Assembly: GCA_950295325.1 (NCBI GenBank)
Contig: OX485805.1
Span: forward strand, 55,946,758 to 56,010,757
DNA length: 64,000 nucleotides
Origin: Polytrichum commune
Lineage: Eukaryota; Streptophyta; Polytrichopsida; Polytrichales; Polytrichaceae
Reading direction: 5' to 3'
The position numbers and the translations under genes were made by a program. The notes below the pieces were generated by a model. The model was not told the DNA's origin, did not search any database, and worked only from the letters and a program-made list of their open reading frames with translations. Positions 34,779-46,953 of this stretch are shown piece by piece. The stretch's first letter is position 1, and each line of letters opens with the position of its first letter.

Positions 34779-35330
34779 GTGGACGAGATGAGAGTGTTTT
34801 TGGGAGTTTGTATCATGATGGGTTTGAAGAAACTATCTTCATACCGTTTGCATTGGTCCAAAACATTACTATAGAGAAACCCGGAAATTACTAGGGCAAT
34901 GACAAGAAAATGATAAAGCAATAGTTAAGTGCTTGCATTTGGTTGATGATGACTTGGTTGTGACTGACAAAACCCAACTTGAATATAGTCCGATAGCCAA
35001 GATAGAATGGTTGGTGAATGATCACAACTCTTTATATGCATTATGTTGTTGAGCACGGCGTTCTCACCTATTGACATGAATGATGTTGTGCTTGTGAAAA
35101 GGTGGCATAAGAAAATGGAGAAGTCCATTTCTTCTTCCCCAATCCTAGTTCATTACCAACCTCACATGAGAGGTGTGGATGTGGCGGATCAACTTTGAGG
35201 CTACCACACGGTTCAAAACAAAGACCACAAGTTGCAAATTGACATCATCTATGACAATATTTTTTCACAAGTGTCATCCGCAAAGTTACCATAGCGACAT
35301 AAAATACCATATGACACTAAATATCATATT
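34779..35330 (+). pseudogene. piggyBac-like transposase relic
   Basis: Shifted plus-strand frames show VDEMRVFLGVCIMMGL with a following HWSK at about 34779, KCLHLVDD at about 34930, MRGVDVADQL at 35167-35196 and KYHMTLN near 35320. The order FLG-x-x-x-MGL, WS, FLHF-like, GVD-x-ADQL is that of the DDE_Tnp_1_7 (piggyBac/PGBD) family. Stops, frameshifts and loss of the catalytic middle make it non-functional. 34447-34638 may be an upstream part but has no motif. Confidence 0.55.
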
Positions 35331-36066
35331 TAGTATAGTGCATGTAGTATTATGATCTAGTGGAGTTGAAACTGGTCGACCATTTTGTCTTTGCATATAA
35401 GTTGTACACTAAGCGGCTCACCTTCATTTTTTCTTTGTAAGCTTTGGACACGGAGCATGGACCCAAAGAACACATATGTCACATTGAGCCTGCAAAGAAG
35501 CATAACCAACGGAATTCCAACAAGCTGTCACTTAATAGTGTTGAGGTCCAAGTTTATAAAACATACAAACATCACTTACATTTCATATCAACAAGAAACA
35601 TTTTATATCATATAAACACAAACTCAAGACCTAACATTAATGACAGTGGTATGGAAAACAATTTTTTCTTTGGGTGCAACACCAGCATGTGGATAGTCAG
35701 CTGTGACTTACAAAGTTGCCTTTCTCATCTGAAAGCCACACGTTGTTGCAAATTGCGCAATATTAATTTGCAGCAAACAAGGAGGACAACACAAGACAAT
35801 TTCAAAATTAGGTCGACTTGATATTAACCCCATACTGGAAAAGAATCTAATGCCAAGAGAGTAGACATCACTATTTGAGGCGAGATGACTATCATGGAGT
35901 CACGAAGAAATTGGATTGATGAAAGATGAAGTTCGAAACTCAAAATGCAACTTTGACAGAAAAAAACCAGCAGATATCAAGAGCTTAGGCTTATAGGATT
36001 GAGAAAAAAAATTGTGAAAAGAATTGAACCAAGAAAACACTGAAAATGGTTGACTTGAAAAAGTAC
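35331..36066. other. No gene recognised
   Basis: Plus-strand frames at 35385-35615 and 35444-35821 overlap in different frames and look like chance. Confidence 0.35.
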
Positions 36067-36123
36067 CTTAGCCTTCTCCTCATCAAAAATTTTGGGAGCC
36101 ACCGCGCGTTTCGAGGCTCCAGT
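36067..36123 (-). CDS. Putative exon, basic, of the unidentified gene
   Basis: 57 bp between AATGCAG and a GTACTT donor, 19 codons, TGASKRAVAPKIFDEEKAK. Confidence 0.45.
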
Positions 36124-38597
36124 CTGCATTTGACATTTAAGAGTATAATACAACGAACTCTTACATATCCACTAGATTTAGGAATATTGAACAAGCTCGA
36201 GTGTTTCAAACTTGCACAATTGCTTCAAACATTGTGTAGTTACACATCGTTGTCATTCACAACACTGAGGATGAATCGGACTGCAATTTGTGCAAGACCA
36301 ACTCTAGAGTACTATCCTTGTAGCCTAACATGCCATTTCCTCTGAATCTGCTGATTGATTGATCTTAGTCGTTTAAAAACATTTAATTGTACGATCCTCC
36401 AGATCCCATATGATTAGTGCAATTCAATTCCCTTGAATAATTACTTACTTCATCTTTTTCTTGACATCCTCCGTTTGTGAGGTTCGAGCAACTAGAGGCT
36501 GCATCTCATCCGCAACTCGGCCCTGCTCTACGTCTGCCAGAAACTTCACTAGGCCTGACTCAAAACATTGAGCAACCAAAGTGCATAGGATCAGGTTTAA
36601 TTGCCAAGACTGTCTGAATGATCTGTAAAAATGTTTGTTGTGTACACTAATGTAGTGAAGTTGCAAATTGACATTATAGAATTATGACATCACAATCTCA
36701 GTACATTGCGTCAAGAGGAACTTTGGGCAATTGCACCACCTACGGAAACATGTGGAAATTCTACAAAACCTGGTGAATGAAGGCGCATGCGTAGCATGAT
36801 GATTCAAAACATTGTGCTCGAAACATAGATAGATCGGCCGGATCATGCAGGAAGAAGTGAATAAAATAATCATATTGGTTTTCATCTTACTCTTGTCTTG
36901 CGTTGTCTTATAGGACTCGCGGCTTTCTGACTTTAGAAGCTCAATAAATGCTTCCACAGTAGAGTTTCTCTGGACATTGCACAAGAAGACCTCGACGATT
37001 AGACAAAACACCTCAGAAACTTGTACAACGTCTCTAATTAAAATCATCATGTGCTCAATTGGAAAATAAATAGAGATTCGTGCTGATTGATCGCATGGTC
37101 TGTGCATATATCTCTGATGTGTAGATGTTGCAAATTGAAAACTTTGGGCAATTTACCAATTCAAGAAACATCCACCGAGTACTTTTGCACTCCACTGTAC
37201 TCCATGTTTCCTTTCTAAGGTGGGAAATCGCCCAATGTTCCAAGGTGTAATCAATGCTGTAACTCTATGATTTGGTGTCTTCGGTGAGCCAGTCTTTTGC
37301 AACTTGGCATTTCATAAAGAATTACTCCCCACAGTTATATCAGCAATCTGACATATTTAAACCTCTCAACTAGTAGCCAATCACATAGAATTTCTTCCTG
37401 CTTTCCACTTACAAGATCTTCATCTTCTTCATAATCTTCCTCGTTGAATTTCAATTTCAGAGGCTCGAGTCGTCCGGGCCTCTTCCGAACCGATGGTGTA
37501 TCATCAGCATCGCGCGATCCTGGCACCTGTAGGCATGTAGTGAGTGTTAATCCAGCGTCAAACATCACCACATGTGCAGATAAATCTCACACAACAACCG
37601 CATCCTAGATTGCACCTTCCAATTCATACACTCAGAATTAAAGCATTTAAAGAACTAGGTATGGAGAGTAAGTAATCCACACAGGGAACTAAATTGAGCA
37701 ATTTACCATCAACAGGGTTGAATATAAAGTAGGGTGGACAAAATTTGGGGAATGAAGACCATTCACAATTTTTTGTCCACTAAGCCACAGTAATTTGTTT
37801 CCCTAGGTTGTCACTAATTTGCCCATGAATCAGTTTCTTGTGACTAATGTAATTGGATGACGGAATTCCAATTCCTTGTTGCTGAGAACTGACTAACTAA
37901 TTCATGTGCGGGGAAAGGAGTCGTACCTTGCTGCCAGATATCTGGTGAGTGCCTGCCAAAGTAGGTAATTCAATCCACTGTCAGATCCTGACGTTGACTA
38001 CTCATTTACAGATAGTTACACAAAAGGCAGAGCACTAGATTACAGATGAATGCTTATTGAATGGCATGCTTGGATCCTGTCTAGATCTAATTGCTCAAAT
38101 GATACTAATTTGATGCTTGCGCACTGCATTCAAGCAGCTGGTGATACTAGTGAATAGGTAGAAATCTAATCCATCGTGGATGAAAGATAGTTTTAGTAGA
38201 AACGTCACCGAGAAACAAGCGTTTGCCTTTGTTGATATTTTTGTCCCTGCAAACACAGTATTATTGAGCTCTTCAAGTGAGGCGCTGGATGATGGTGTAA
38301 TAACCGTATCAACAGCAGGGAGGAGAACATATAGCATTGTGATCATGACACCAAAACTAATAAGATTGCAATGAGCTAATTTCAATTTGCAATTAGAGAT
38401 AAATATTGTTGAATTTCTACGGTGCAATATTGATGTGAAATGGTGAACGGCGTTGTTAATCTATTATTACTCACCTCAGCCATGCACCCCATTGCCAGGT
38501 GGTCTGGAAAAAATGCAAGTGCACACATTTCTTGGGCGTCGACAGTAGTACAGATGCAGTCTCCGGATTTGCTGCGGATTTGCTGCGGCCATATTTC
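36067..38597 (-). CDS. Unidentified multi-exon gene (partial model)
   Basis: Several minus-strand segments are bounded by good splice sites and encode composition typical of real protein: 38475-38597 (ends HLAMGCMAE, donor GTGAGT), 38209-38246 (GQKYQQRQTLVSR), 37413-37526 (RKRPGRLEPLKLKF then an acidic tail, donor GTAAGT), a segment ending at 36891 (EAFIELLKSESRESY, donor GTAAGA), 36449-36622 (CTLVAQCFESGLVKF, donor GTAAGT) and 36067-36123 (ASKRAVAPKIFDEEKAK). I could not join all phases, so exons are missing or misplaced. I do not recognise the family. Charged, acidic and basic stretches suggest a nuclear protein. The promoter side would lie toward 38.6-39 kb or beyond. Confidence 0.45.
36449..36622 (-). 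CDS. Putative exon of the unidentified gene
   Basis: 174 bp between TTTTACAG and GTAAGT. The product is amphipathic helix-like, with AQCFESGLVKFLADVEQGR and a lysine-rich end. Confidence 0.5.
37413..37526 (-). CDS. Putative exon with basic and acidic blocks
   Basis: 114 bp between CCTACAG and GTAAGT, 38 codons. SVRKRPGRLEPLKLKF is followed by NEEDYEEDEDL. Confidence 0.5.
38475..38597 (-). CDS. Putative exon with several cysteines
   Basis: 123 bp between ATTAG and GTGAGT, 41 codons, including GDCICTTVDAQEMCALAFF. A second frame is also open across it, so the frame is uncertain. Confidence 0.35.
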
Positions 38598-39199
38598 CTA
38601 ATTTTCCTGAGTCTGCGTCGCACAAGTTTAAGTAATTAATGAGGCAGATCGATCAGGATGAGAAACCACTACATTATCACTTTCCATCACCTCCAATCTG
38701 CTCTCACGTTATCAATATATGTGCAGAGCACCAATACACATGTCTGATACTGCCCCAAAACTGCTTTCCACTAAATTGTCCAAAAGCGCAGAATTGAAAA
38801 CTATCAAATGAAACAGATTCAGCAACTCAGGAATTAGAAAATACAACTAAATCGAACCGCTCCAGCTGCAGACTCGCATCAATGCACACAACATTAATTT
38901 GTGTATTTCACTCATCTGTATGCAAAATCAGATTACAGATTGGTAAAGCACATTCAGTGGAACGAATTGGAACAACAACTTCAAAAGTCTCATTTCCAAG
39001 AGAACCAACTCATACGTCCTTGCACTTTTCCCTTGACATCTTTATGCAAGACGAGCAGAAATAACAAATTCAAAACACATTCAAGCGTCGCATATTAGCA
39101 ATCATCTAATCACGCCTTGTACTTCATTGACCGATTTTATGCAACAGTGTGTTACAGAACAATCAAGCAGGTTCGGCAGAAGCAATCAGCACTACGACA
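38598..39199. other. No gene recognised
   Basis: Sequence between the unidentified gene and the minisatellite array. No clear promoter motif seen. Confidence 0.3.
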
Positions 39200-39534
39200 A
39201 CTTCAAGCGCCACATAGTGAACAACAACTTCAAGCCCCACATAATGAACAACAACTTCAAGCGCCACAAGCGACTCATCAATTCACACGTTGTGCTTCGC
39301 ACCAATTTTCTTTATGCAACATAATTTAAGCAGATCATTCAGCAGATTCTTCAGAAATTAGAACAACGACAACTTCAAGCGCCAAAAGCGACTCGTTAAT
39401 TCACACCTTGTGCTTCGCACTAATATTCTTTATGTAACATCATTAAGCACATCATTCAGCATATTCTTCAGGAATTAGAACAACAACAACTTCAAGCGCC
39501 AAAAGCGACTCATCAATTCACACATTGTGCTGCG
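39200..39534. repeat. Minisatellite array, left part (about 117-bp unit)
   Basis: Units contain CTTCAAGCGCCAAAAGCGAC, then CACCTTGTGCTTCGCACTAA, then CAGGAATTAGAACAACAAC. Starts are visible at about 39256, 39372 and 39489. It is interrupted by the copia element and continues at 47330. Confidence 0.8.
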
Positions 39535-39905
39535 TTTTGGAGTCAGGGCGTTTCGCATTGGTTACTTTGTTCAAGATTAGTCACTTGATTAGTTAGGGTA
39601 GTTATATTGATTACTGATAGAAGTTTCCTCAGACTCATCACCGGCAATGAAGAGGAGGAAGAAGCAATGATGCTCGAAAGTTGTAACAGTATGCAAGATG
39701 ACTGCGAGTGGGCAGTGTATGTAGCTGATAGATAGGTTATCAAGAACTCAGAAAGAGATGATTGCCTGAGTTACTTACGAGAAATAAAATGCATATTGTA
39801 CCAAGTGCGACTGTTAATGACTGATTCGTAAAGCATCATGTGTATAAATGTGTAGATCTATCAATGAGTGCATGTTTAAAGATCCGTCAAATTGTGTTGT
39901 CAACA
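39535..39905 (+). repeat. copia 5' LTR
   Basis: 371 bp. It starts TTTTGGAGTC where the 3' LTR has TGTTGGAGTC, so the terminal G is mutated, and ends GTTGTCAACA. GGTTATGGGCCCAC follows directly and occupies the primer-binding position. Confidence 0.88.
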
Positions 39906-40085
39906 GGTTATGGGCCCACAACTTGCGCTTCTAGCGGCTGCGGATCATAGTTTCGGTAACTGAAGTTTCTCGATGGTTTCTTGATGTCTGTGGATAGTTT
40001 TCTTTCTTTCTTGAACTCCGCAAGGGTTCTTGCCAGGGTTCTTGAATTTTTCATCTGTTTTTCCGTGTTGTGAGTTGTGTCCAAT

Positions 40086-41168
40086 ATGAGTGATCTTAAA
40101 GAGCTAAGTAATTTGCAAAAGTATAATGGCAAGGAATGCAATCTTTGGAAGTTTCAGGCACAGGCCTTCCTCGATGGAAGAGGACTCATGGATATTGTTG
40201 ATGGGACAGAATCTATGCCAGTTCTGCCATCTCAACAATCTTCCTCCCAAGTACCTGAGATACAGTTTGGTTGAAATTTATTTTCAGAATTTACTCCAAC
40301 CTGAGATGAAGGGATGTCACCAACACAAAGCGATGCTATTCAGAATGCTATTCTTGAGTTCAAGAAACGAGATAAGCAAGCATTCTCCATATTGATTCAA
40401 TTGGTGGACAAGTAGATCCTTCATCAGATCATCAATTGCAAGACCTCCAAGGATATATGGGACAAACTTATCCTAATTCATCAAAGAATTGTTGTGCAAT
40501 GCCTGTATCAGCTGCAAGAAAACTATTACAACATGAGGCTTGGAGAAAATGGTGATATGGCAACATTCATTAGCAATATTAAAGAACTTGGCACAAGGCC
40601 CTTCTCCGAGGACATGGTCATCTCAAAGATGTTAAGCAACATGCCTGCAGTTTATGATACATTCCAGACCACGTGGAAAACTGTGGCTCTAGATCAACAA
40701 ACATTGATCAACCTACATACATGGCTTCTTGATGAAGAGCGAGCAATTCGGAAACGTCAAACTGAGAATGACCAGAGCCACCCTTCGGCATTCTGCTCCA
40801 AAAATTCTCGAGTTTCAAGCAACCCAGGGAGGTATCGTCCCAACTTTGAAGCTAGTAGGTCCATGAGCGGAAATGAGCAACAAGATACACATTTCCACCG
40901 AGCCCAAGAAATTGCAGCTCGGAAACAAGCGTCGTGTTGTGGCAATTGTGAGGAGATTGGCCATTGGCACAAGGAGTGTCCTCATCCTCCAAGAAAACAT
41001 GTATCAGCCAGAAGCATATCAAATCATAGTTCGACAGAGCATCTCGGCTCACCTGCGCTCGGAGCTTCTTCCCCTTCTCAGTACTCTACACGATTGCCTC
41101 ACATGACCATGACAACGCCAAGAGCATACATGGTTCAATTTTTTGATCAAGATGTGCAAACCACATAT
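40086..41168 (+). pseudogene. copia gag region
   Basis: It begins MSDLKELSNLQKYNG, continues through shifted frames with KMLSNMPAVYDTF (GAG copia-type domain) and contains a CCHC zinc knuckle CGNCEEIGHWHKEC at about 40939-40980. It is broken by a stop at 40272 and frame changes near 40300-40490. Confidence 0.85.
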
Positions 41169-41171
41169 TGA

Positions 41172-41225
41172 TTTGTTGATAGTGGTTCCTCACACCACAT
41201 GTCAGATCAGTGTTCATGGTTCACC
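41172..41225 (+). pseudogene. copia protease, start
   Basis: FVDSGSSHHM carries the aspartic protease D-S-G active site. A TGA stop directly precedes it (41169-41171). The domain is cut by the CACA-end element and resumes at 42162. Confidence 0.8.
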
Positions 41226-42158
41226 CACAAGCAACTTTCAACCGTGTCCCATGGGAAGAACATGGGACATACCCCTTAAATCCCATGGGTCACAATGTTA
41301 TAGATGGGAAGGTTGCATGTCCCATGATAGAGGGGAATCATCATGGGACAAACCAAAGTGAGATGCATCAACTATGAGAATTTGTTTCATCTCACAATTG
41401 TCTCTCTCAATCAAAGGGATAATTTCAACTTTTCAATAATGGGAATACAATAATTTTACTTCAAAACATGATGGCCCCTCCACACTTGACTCTATCTTCG
41501 TTGGTTTAGGGTTTTTACTTTAACAATGAATAATGTTTCATTATGAGCTCCAAAAATTATCGAAAAAGTGACTACAACTTCAATTTGAATTTGCTAATCA
41601 TCTCATACTAATCGTATGTTTATTATTGAATGTCCATGAAAGAATGTTCTATCTTTGTTTCATTTAAGAGATCTTGTAGATCTATTCTAGATCTAGATGT
41701 GAGTCACCTTCGTAAGTAATTACCTATGTGTGTGAGAGAGACAGAGAGAGGGAATAACCACCTACAAGTTTTTTCATTCATCCAACAAGAAGCCTTGAAA
41801 TAGTAAACAAGCCTCATTTCATTATTTTTAATCATTCAAACACCGGATTTAAGTTCAAACACCCCAAATTAGTCTAGTCCAAATTATTTGAGATGAATCC
41901 GTAAAAAATCTATAAGGGACAAGTTTTTATGTTGGATGAAGGAGAGGTGTTTTCATTTCTACATTCTTACATTACAAGACAAATGCCGGCTTTTCATATA
42001 AACTGCTTAAAAACCCTTCAAACACACATGTAATGTGCAATGAGTCGGTGGCTAAGGTGTTGAAGTAGGGTTGTGGGGTCCAAGGTTCATGAACAACGGG
42101 ACATGAAAGGGAATTTTGAAAAATTTCCCCATTGGGACACAAGTGAAAGTTTCATGTG
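41226..42158. mobile_element. CACA-end TIR element, 3-bp TSD, copy 2 (nested in copia)
   Basis: 933 bp, flanked by ACC at 41223-41225 and 42159-42161. Ends are CACAAGCAACTTTC and, reverse-complemented, CACATGAAACTTTC, each leading into a GTGTCCCA motif. It is inverted relative to 3982-5148 and about 230 bp shorter. Removing it with one ACC leaves the protease frame in register. Confidence 0.85.
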
Positions 42159-42161
42159 ACC

Positions 42162-42613
42162 AACTTCACCGCAGTGTATGCTGGCACTTGGCCTATTCAA
42201 GGAGTAGATGGGCATACGACGTTTGTTGAAGGGATCGGTGACATTGCCATTGAGATATTCATACGAATCAGTGGGAGCGTGGCATACTAACTAATGTCCT
42301 ACATGTACCAACTCTTCAAAGAAATCTTTTCTCTGTTTCTTCAGTAGCATTCGAGAATGTTGATACCCTCTACACTAAGACGGGTTGTCGAATGCTTGCT
42401 GATGGGATTGTACTTATGGAGGGTTCTTTAGAAGGAACGCTCTATAAACTTCACATTAGAGCACTACCTTCCCATGCCAATTTGATTCGATCCATGAGTA
42501 CCAATTCTAAGGTAGATGGCACTCGAAGCTTGGAAATCTGGCATCGGCGGCTCTGTCACCTCAACTATCAGACAATCCTCACAATGGATCAAACTGGGCA
42601 GTCACTGGGATGA
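42162..42613 (+). pseudogene. copia protease end and gag-pre-integrase domain
   Basis: GTWPIQGVDGH belongs to the protease side. Later the WHRRLCHLNY motif of the gag-pre-integrase domain is seen near 42540. Stops and shifts occur between them. Confidence 0.75.
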
Positions 42614-42788
42614 TATTTCAAAATAAACACACCCCAGAATATTATCGAAGCTGCGTTCTTGGTAAGAGTCACTGACACAGTTTCGTTTCTCAGCCATTAC
42701 GAACTCCTTCATCGACTCTGGTTATTTTGTGCATGCATACTTCTGCAGACCCATGGCACATGTTTCCTTGGGAGGAGTTCTTTACTAC

Positions 42789-43377
42789 CCCGGGTACGCA
42801 ACTCCCGTATTATATGGTCCTGATTATAATCACTTATAATGCGTTTTAGTCCAATATTGAGTGATACAATTTGTTTAATGTAGGAAACCCTTGTAGCCCT
42901 TCTAACAAGGAATCCAAAAATGTAATTATATATAGGAAATGAATATATTTTGAAGCATATAATTGCATTAAAAACCTAATTATATGATTTTTTTTAATAC
43001 AGGTACCATAGGTCAAACTACCCAACTTTTTGGATTTTTTAATAAAATTTTAACATTCTGAATGAATTATAATTTTAATGGGAGGCAACTATTCGTGGCT
43101 TATAACTTTAATGAGAGGCTTAATAAATATGCAACCCAACTTTTTTTTCATCTCATTTATTTAATTTGGTCTTCACCCAACTTTTTTTTCATCTCATTTT
43201 ATTTAATTTGGTCTTTATCCAACTTTTTTTTCATCTCATTTTATTTAATTTGGTCTTCACCCAACTTTTTGATCATTTTAATTTGATATAATTTGATATA
43301 ATTTTTACAAAAGCCGTCCTCTAAGCCGTTTTAAGTACGATGCCCCCTTCGTATAATATGGGAGTTGCGTACCCGGG
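42789..43377. mobile_element. TIR element with CCCGGGTACGCAACTCCC ends, 8-bp TSD (nested in copia)
   Basis: 589 bp with about 26-bp inverted ends and TTTACTAC on both sides (42781-42788 and 43378-43385). The interior at 43135-43266 holds three tandem units of about 42 bp with CATCTCATTTTATTTAATTT. An 8-bp duplication suggests hAT, though the ends are not typical. No transposase seen. Confidence 0.85.
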
Positions 43378-43385
43378 TTTACTAC

Positions 43386-43960
43386 TTATTTTTCAAAGGC
43401 GATTATTCCGGGTATCGTCATATTGTTCTGTATTGCCGAAAAGTCTGAAGCCTTTCGTTGTTTCCAGGACATCTACAACGAAATTTTTTGTGACACTGGA
43501 AACTATATGCAGACTTTTTGTACTGATGGAGGTGGAGAATTCAACAGCAAGAAGTTTCAAGAATATCTTTCTCAAAAAGGTATCCAACATGAAACCACTG
43601 CACCCTATTCACCGGAACATAAAGGTTTGTGTGAGCGGGATAATCGCACAATTATGGAAAGCGTTTGATCTCTACTCCACACCAGTGGATACCCTCTGAG
43701 TTTTTGGGCTGAAGCTTATCACACCGTCGTATACACTGGTTCTTGATTAATCCCTGGAAATACACCTTTTAGTCTATGGTATGGCTTTAAGCCATCCCTG
43801 GAGCATCTCAGAGTTTTTGGGAGTCAAGCTTATGCATACATTGAGAAGCAACGTCGCAACAAGTTGGACCCCAAGAGTCATCTCTGTTATTTTCTGGGAT
43901 ACTGTGATAATACTAAATGTTAACGGCTTTGGGATCCTGTGACCTCCAAGATTTGTTTTG
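43386..43960 (+). pseudogene. copia integrase core
   Basis: TDGGGEF contains the second catalytic Asp and GLCERDNRT the catalytic Glu (PQQNGxAER motif of related elements). A frameshift lies near 43445 and several stops follow 43668. The first part of the domain lies before 42789. Confidence 0.85.
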
Positions 43961-44462
43961 TCGTGATATGATTTTCAATGAACAGATTCTTTATGGCAAC
44001 GCAGTCGTGCAGTCTGCCACCTTTTTTTTTTTGTCTTGTCACTTTGCCGGATGACACTACTTCTTTCACAAGTGCTCCTCATCATTACAATGATCTCCCT
44101 AATTCTTCCCCATTCCTTTCTAGTTCTTCTTTTCCTTCCTCTTCTCCTCCTGAACCTACCCTAATTAGTGACACCGTCATCGCACCTTCTTCTCCTCCGA
44201 CCACTGACACTGGTCCTATCGAGAATCCTCCTGAAGATGTTGTTCGCCCCTCTTCTCTTACACCCAGAGCTCTTCTTTCCCATCCCAACTACCAGACCCA
44301 CACACATGTTCGGCTGCGTCCTCTCAAAGAAATTGACAATATTACTCCTAGTTTGTCATTTTTTGATACTCCTCCCCCATTAACTCATGCTCACTTGATT
44401 TAAAGCATCCTTGATTCTTCTCCAATCATCATCTCACCTCCCCTTAGTCTGCAGCTCCTCCT

Positions 44463-45239
44463 TTGAATTTCTCAAACCCTACCACTGCAGATGTTTCCCC
44501 GGATGATCCTTTCACCTATCACGAAGCTCTCCAAATCCCTGATGCTGCTCACTGGGTTGATGCCATGACAGATGAAATCGAATCTCTCAAAGAAAACAAG
44601 ACTTGGGACCTCGTCCGTCTTCCTGATGGTCGAAAGGCTATTAAGTGCAAATGGGTATTTAAAACGAAGTATCTTCCTAACGGCATTGTCGACAAGTTCA
44701 AAGCCCGCCTAGTTGCAAAGGGTTGCACTCAAAAGGCTGGGATTGATTACAGCGAAAACTTCTCACCTGTGGTCAAATTTGAAATTGTTCGCCTTGTCAA
44801 GGCTATCACTGCCACAAATGACCTCAAGTTTCTTCAATTTGACATCAAAACTGATTTCTGCATGGCGACATTCTTGAAACCCATTATATGAAGCAACTTG
44901 AAGGATTTGTCGACCCAAATTATCCGCATTATGTTTGCCTTCTTCGAAAAGCTCTTTATGGGCTCAATCAAGCTTCCCGCAACTGGAATCACAAATTCCA
45001 TCAGTTTCTTCTTCCGTTCGGTTTCAAAGTGAGCAATGTTGACCCGTGTGCATACTATTCCTCACAAGGTGGGCAAACTGTCATTCTTTTAATCTATGTT
45101 GATGATGGACTCGCTTTTTTTTTCATGCGACAACAATATTGATCATATCCTGGACTTCATGGACAAAGCATTCTCCAACACCAGAGGACCAGCAAGTTGT
45201 TATGTTGGCCTCCGTATTACCCATCACCGTGACACTCGT
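44463..45239 (+). pseudogene. copia reverse transcriptase
   Basis: RVT_2 domain with KTWDLVRLPDGRKAIKCKWV and KARLVAKGCTQKAGIDY, the expected aspartate in FLQFDIKTDF and catalytic YVDD at 45095-45106. One frame change lies near 44880. It is cut by the solo LTR at 45240. Confidence 0.9.
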
Positions 45240-46192
45240 TGTCGCGCACCTCTCCATAAGGAGTGCCCGAAACACCATGGGCACAAGGGGGACCCTGGAG
45301 TGACACCCGGGACTTGTGGCGCCATTGGTGAAAGGGCCCAAGTGATCCTAGTGTGGGTGAGGGCCCCGGCCGTTGGGAACGCCTCCCACCCACGGAGACT
45401 AGGATGCACAAGGGTAAGGCCATGAGCTATGCGTAGCTCATGGCGTGGTGATTCTAGAATGCTCAAGAACACCTCAATCGGAGGTGTGAGCTAGGAGTTA
45501 TGTCCCGGGACAGCGCCCTGGTACAGCAGTGCCTGGGAGTGATTCCCGGGACTGCCAAGGTTCAAACAGGCATAACTTGCTCAAGACTTGCTCAAATGGG
45601 GCAAGTAAGGAGTCCATCGGCATCTACGTGAAGCGTAGATGAGGATGGAGTGGTTGGTTGTTATGATCTGACATCATACAAGGAAGTTATGATGGTCTGA
45701 AGCTGCTAGGGGGTTCTAGGCCCAGCAGCTAAAGGAAAATGTCCACTTGGCCCCAACCCTTGGTAGAGAGACAAGAGGTTGGTTGACGGTGGGGTAGGGG
45801 CCCCGCGTGAAGTCCTAGAGGCTTATATGGGTGAGGTGGTGTGGCCTCACCCACCCGAGGCCAAACGGCAAGGCGTCCATGGGCATTGGCCCATTGTGAG
45901 GCCATAGTTGCCTAGTATGGTTCGGGTTGTTGTAGTGTTGCTCCGGCAATGCGATGATCAACATAGGATTGGACTTCCATGGATGGAAGTCCACATCTAA
46001 GGAATGGTTACCGATTAAGGGGTGAGTCCCAAAAGCAAAGTAGGAGGGTTGGTTCCCTCCTATGAACTATAAGGTCCGGGGTAGGAGGAGCTAACCATTA
46101 GCATGGCGGAATGCGAATGGTTAGCGCTCGTAACCTTTGCTAAAACTGAAAATTGGCAACATTGTCAAGGGGGCTTAGCATGGGTTGCGACA
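45240..46192. mobile_element. Solo LTR, copy A (nested in copia RT region)
   Basis: 953 bp with TGTCGC...GCGACA ends and CTCGT target duplications at 45235-45239 and 46193-46197. TG...CA ends and a 5-bp duplication are LTR hallmarks, and no internal region is present. About 970 bp of the same sequence sits at 58134-59106 in the same orientation. The parent family is not otherwise represented in the window. Confidence 0.82.
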
Positions 46193-46910
46193 CTCGTGAC
46201 ATTTTTTGAACCAGACCCACTATCTTACTCGATTGGTTCAAAAATTTGGTTTTCAAGATTGTTTCGTTGTTTGTCCATGTTGATCCCCATACTCATTTGA
46301 GTTTTCTCTCTTTTGATGACTGCACTCATGATCCTTCATTTCCGTACCACACCATTGTGGGATCCCTTCAAATTGCTTGCATTGAAACTCGCCCTGGTTT
46401 TTCCTATGCAGTCAATGTTGCAGCCAACTAGTACACTAACCCTTCTTCTGCCCACTGTAATGTTCTTCGCCGCATTCTTAAATATCTTGCCAAGACTCTT
46501 TCCTTCAGTATTCCTTCTCACGGAATGGGCATCCCCTTTCTCTCACTGTTTACACCGATGCTGACTTTGCCATGGACCTGGACGATCGTCGATCTCGCTC
46601 CAAATTTATTCTTTTTGTCAATCACAGTCTTGTTCTCTTGGCTTCCCGCAAACAAGCCAAATGTGCTAGACTAGCACTACTGAAGTAGAATACCTTGTTG
46701 CCTCCTCTACTACTAAAGAAATCATTTGGCACAGACGATTGCTCTCCAGCCTCGTACCACATTATCTGCGAAGCTTTTTCAGCCGATCTCATTATCCCTT
46801 CTTTTGTCTCAACTCAAGATCAACTGGCAGATATCTTCACTAAGGCACTTCCCAAAGAGACTTTCCAACGCATGCGTCATCAGCTTGGCATGTGTTCAGC
46901 TGAGCATTGA
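46193..46910 (+). pseudogene. copia RT end and RNase H
   Basis: It resumes in frame after the solo LTR. HTIVGSLQIACIETRP, then RNase H pieces such as LADIFTKALPKETFQRMRHQ, the usual C-terminus of copia polyproteins. Several frame changes and stops. Confidence 0.85.
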
Positions 46911-46953
46911 GTGGAAAATTGGATACATCTTCCAATGCTCAACAAGTGCTTCG

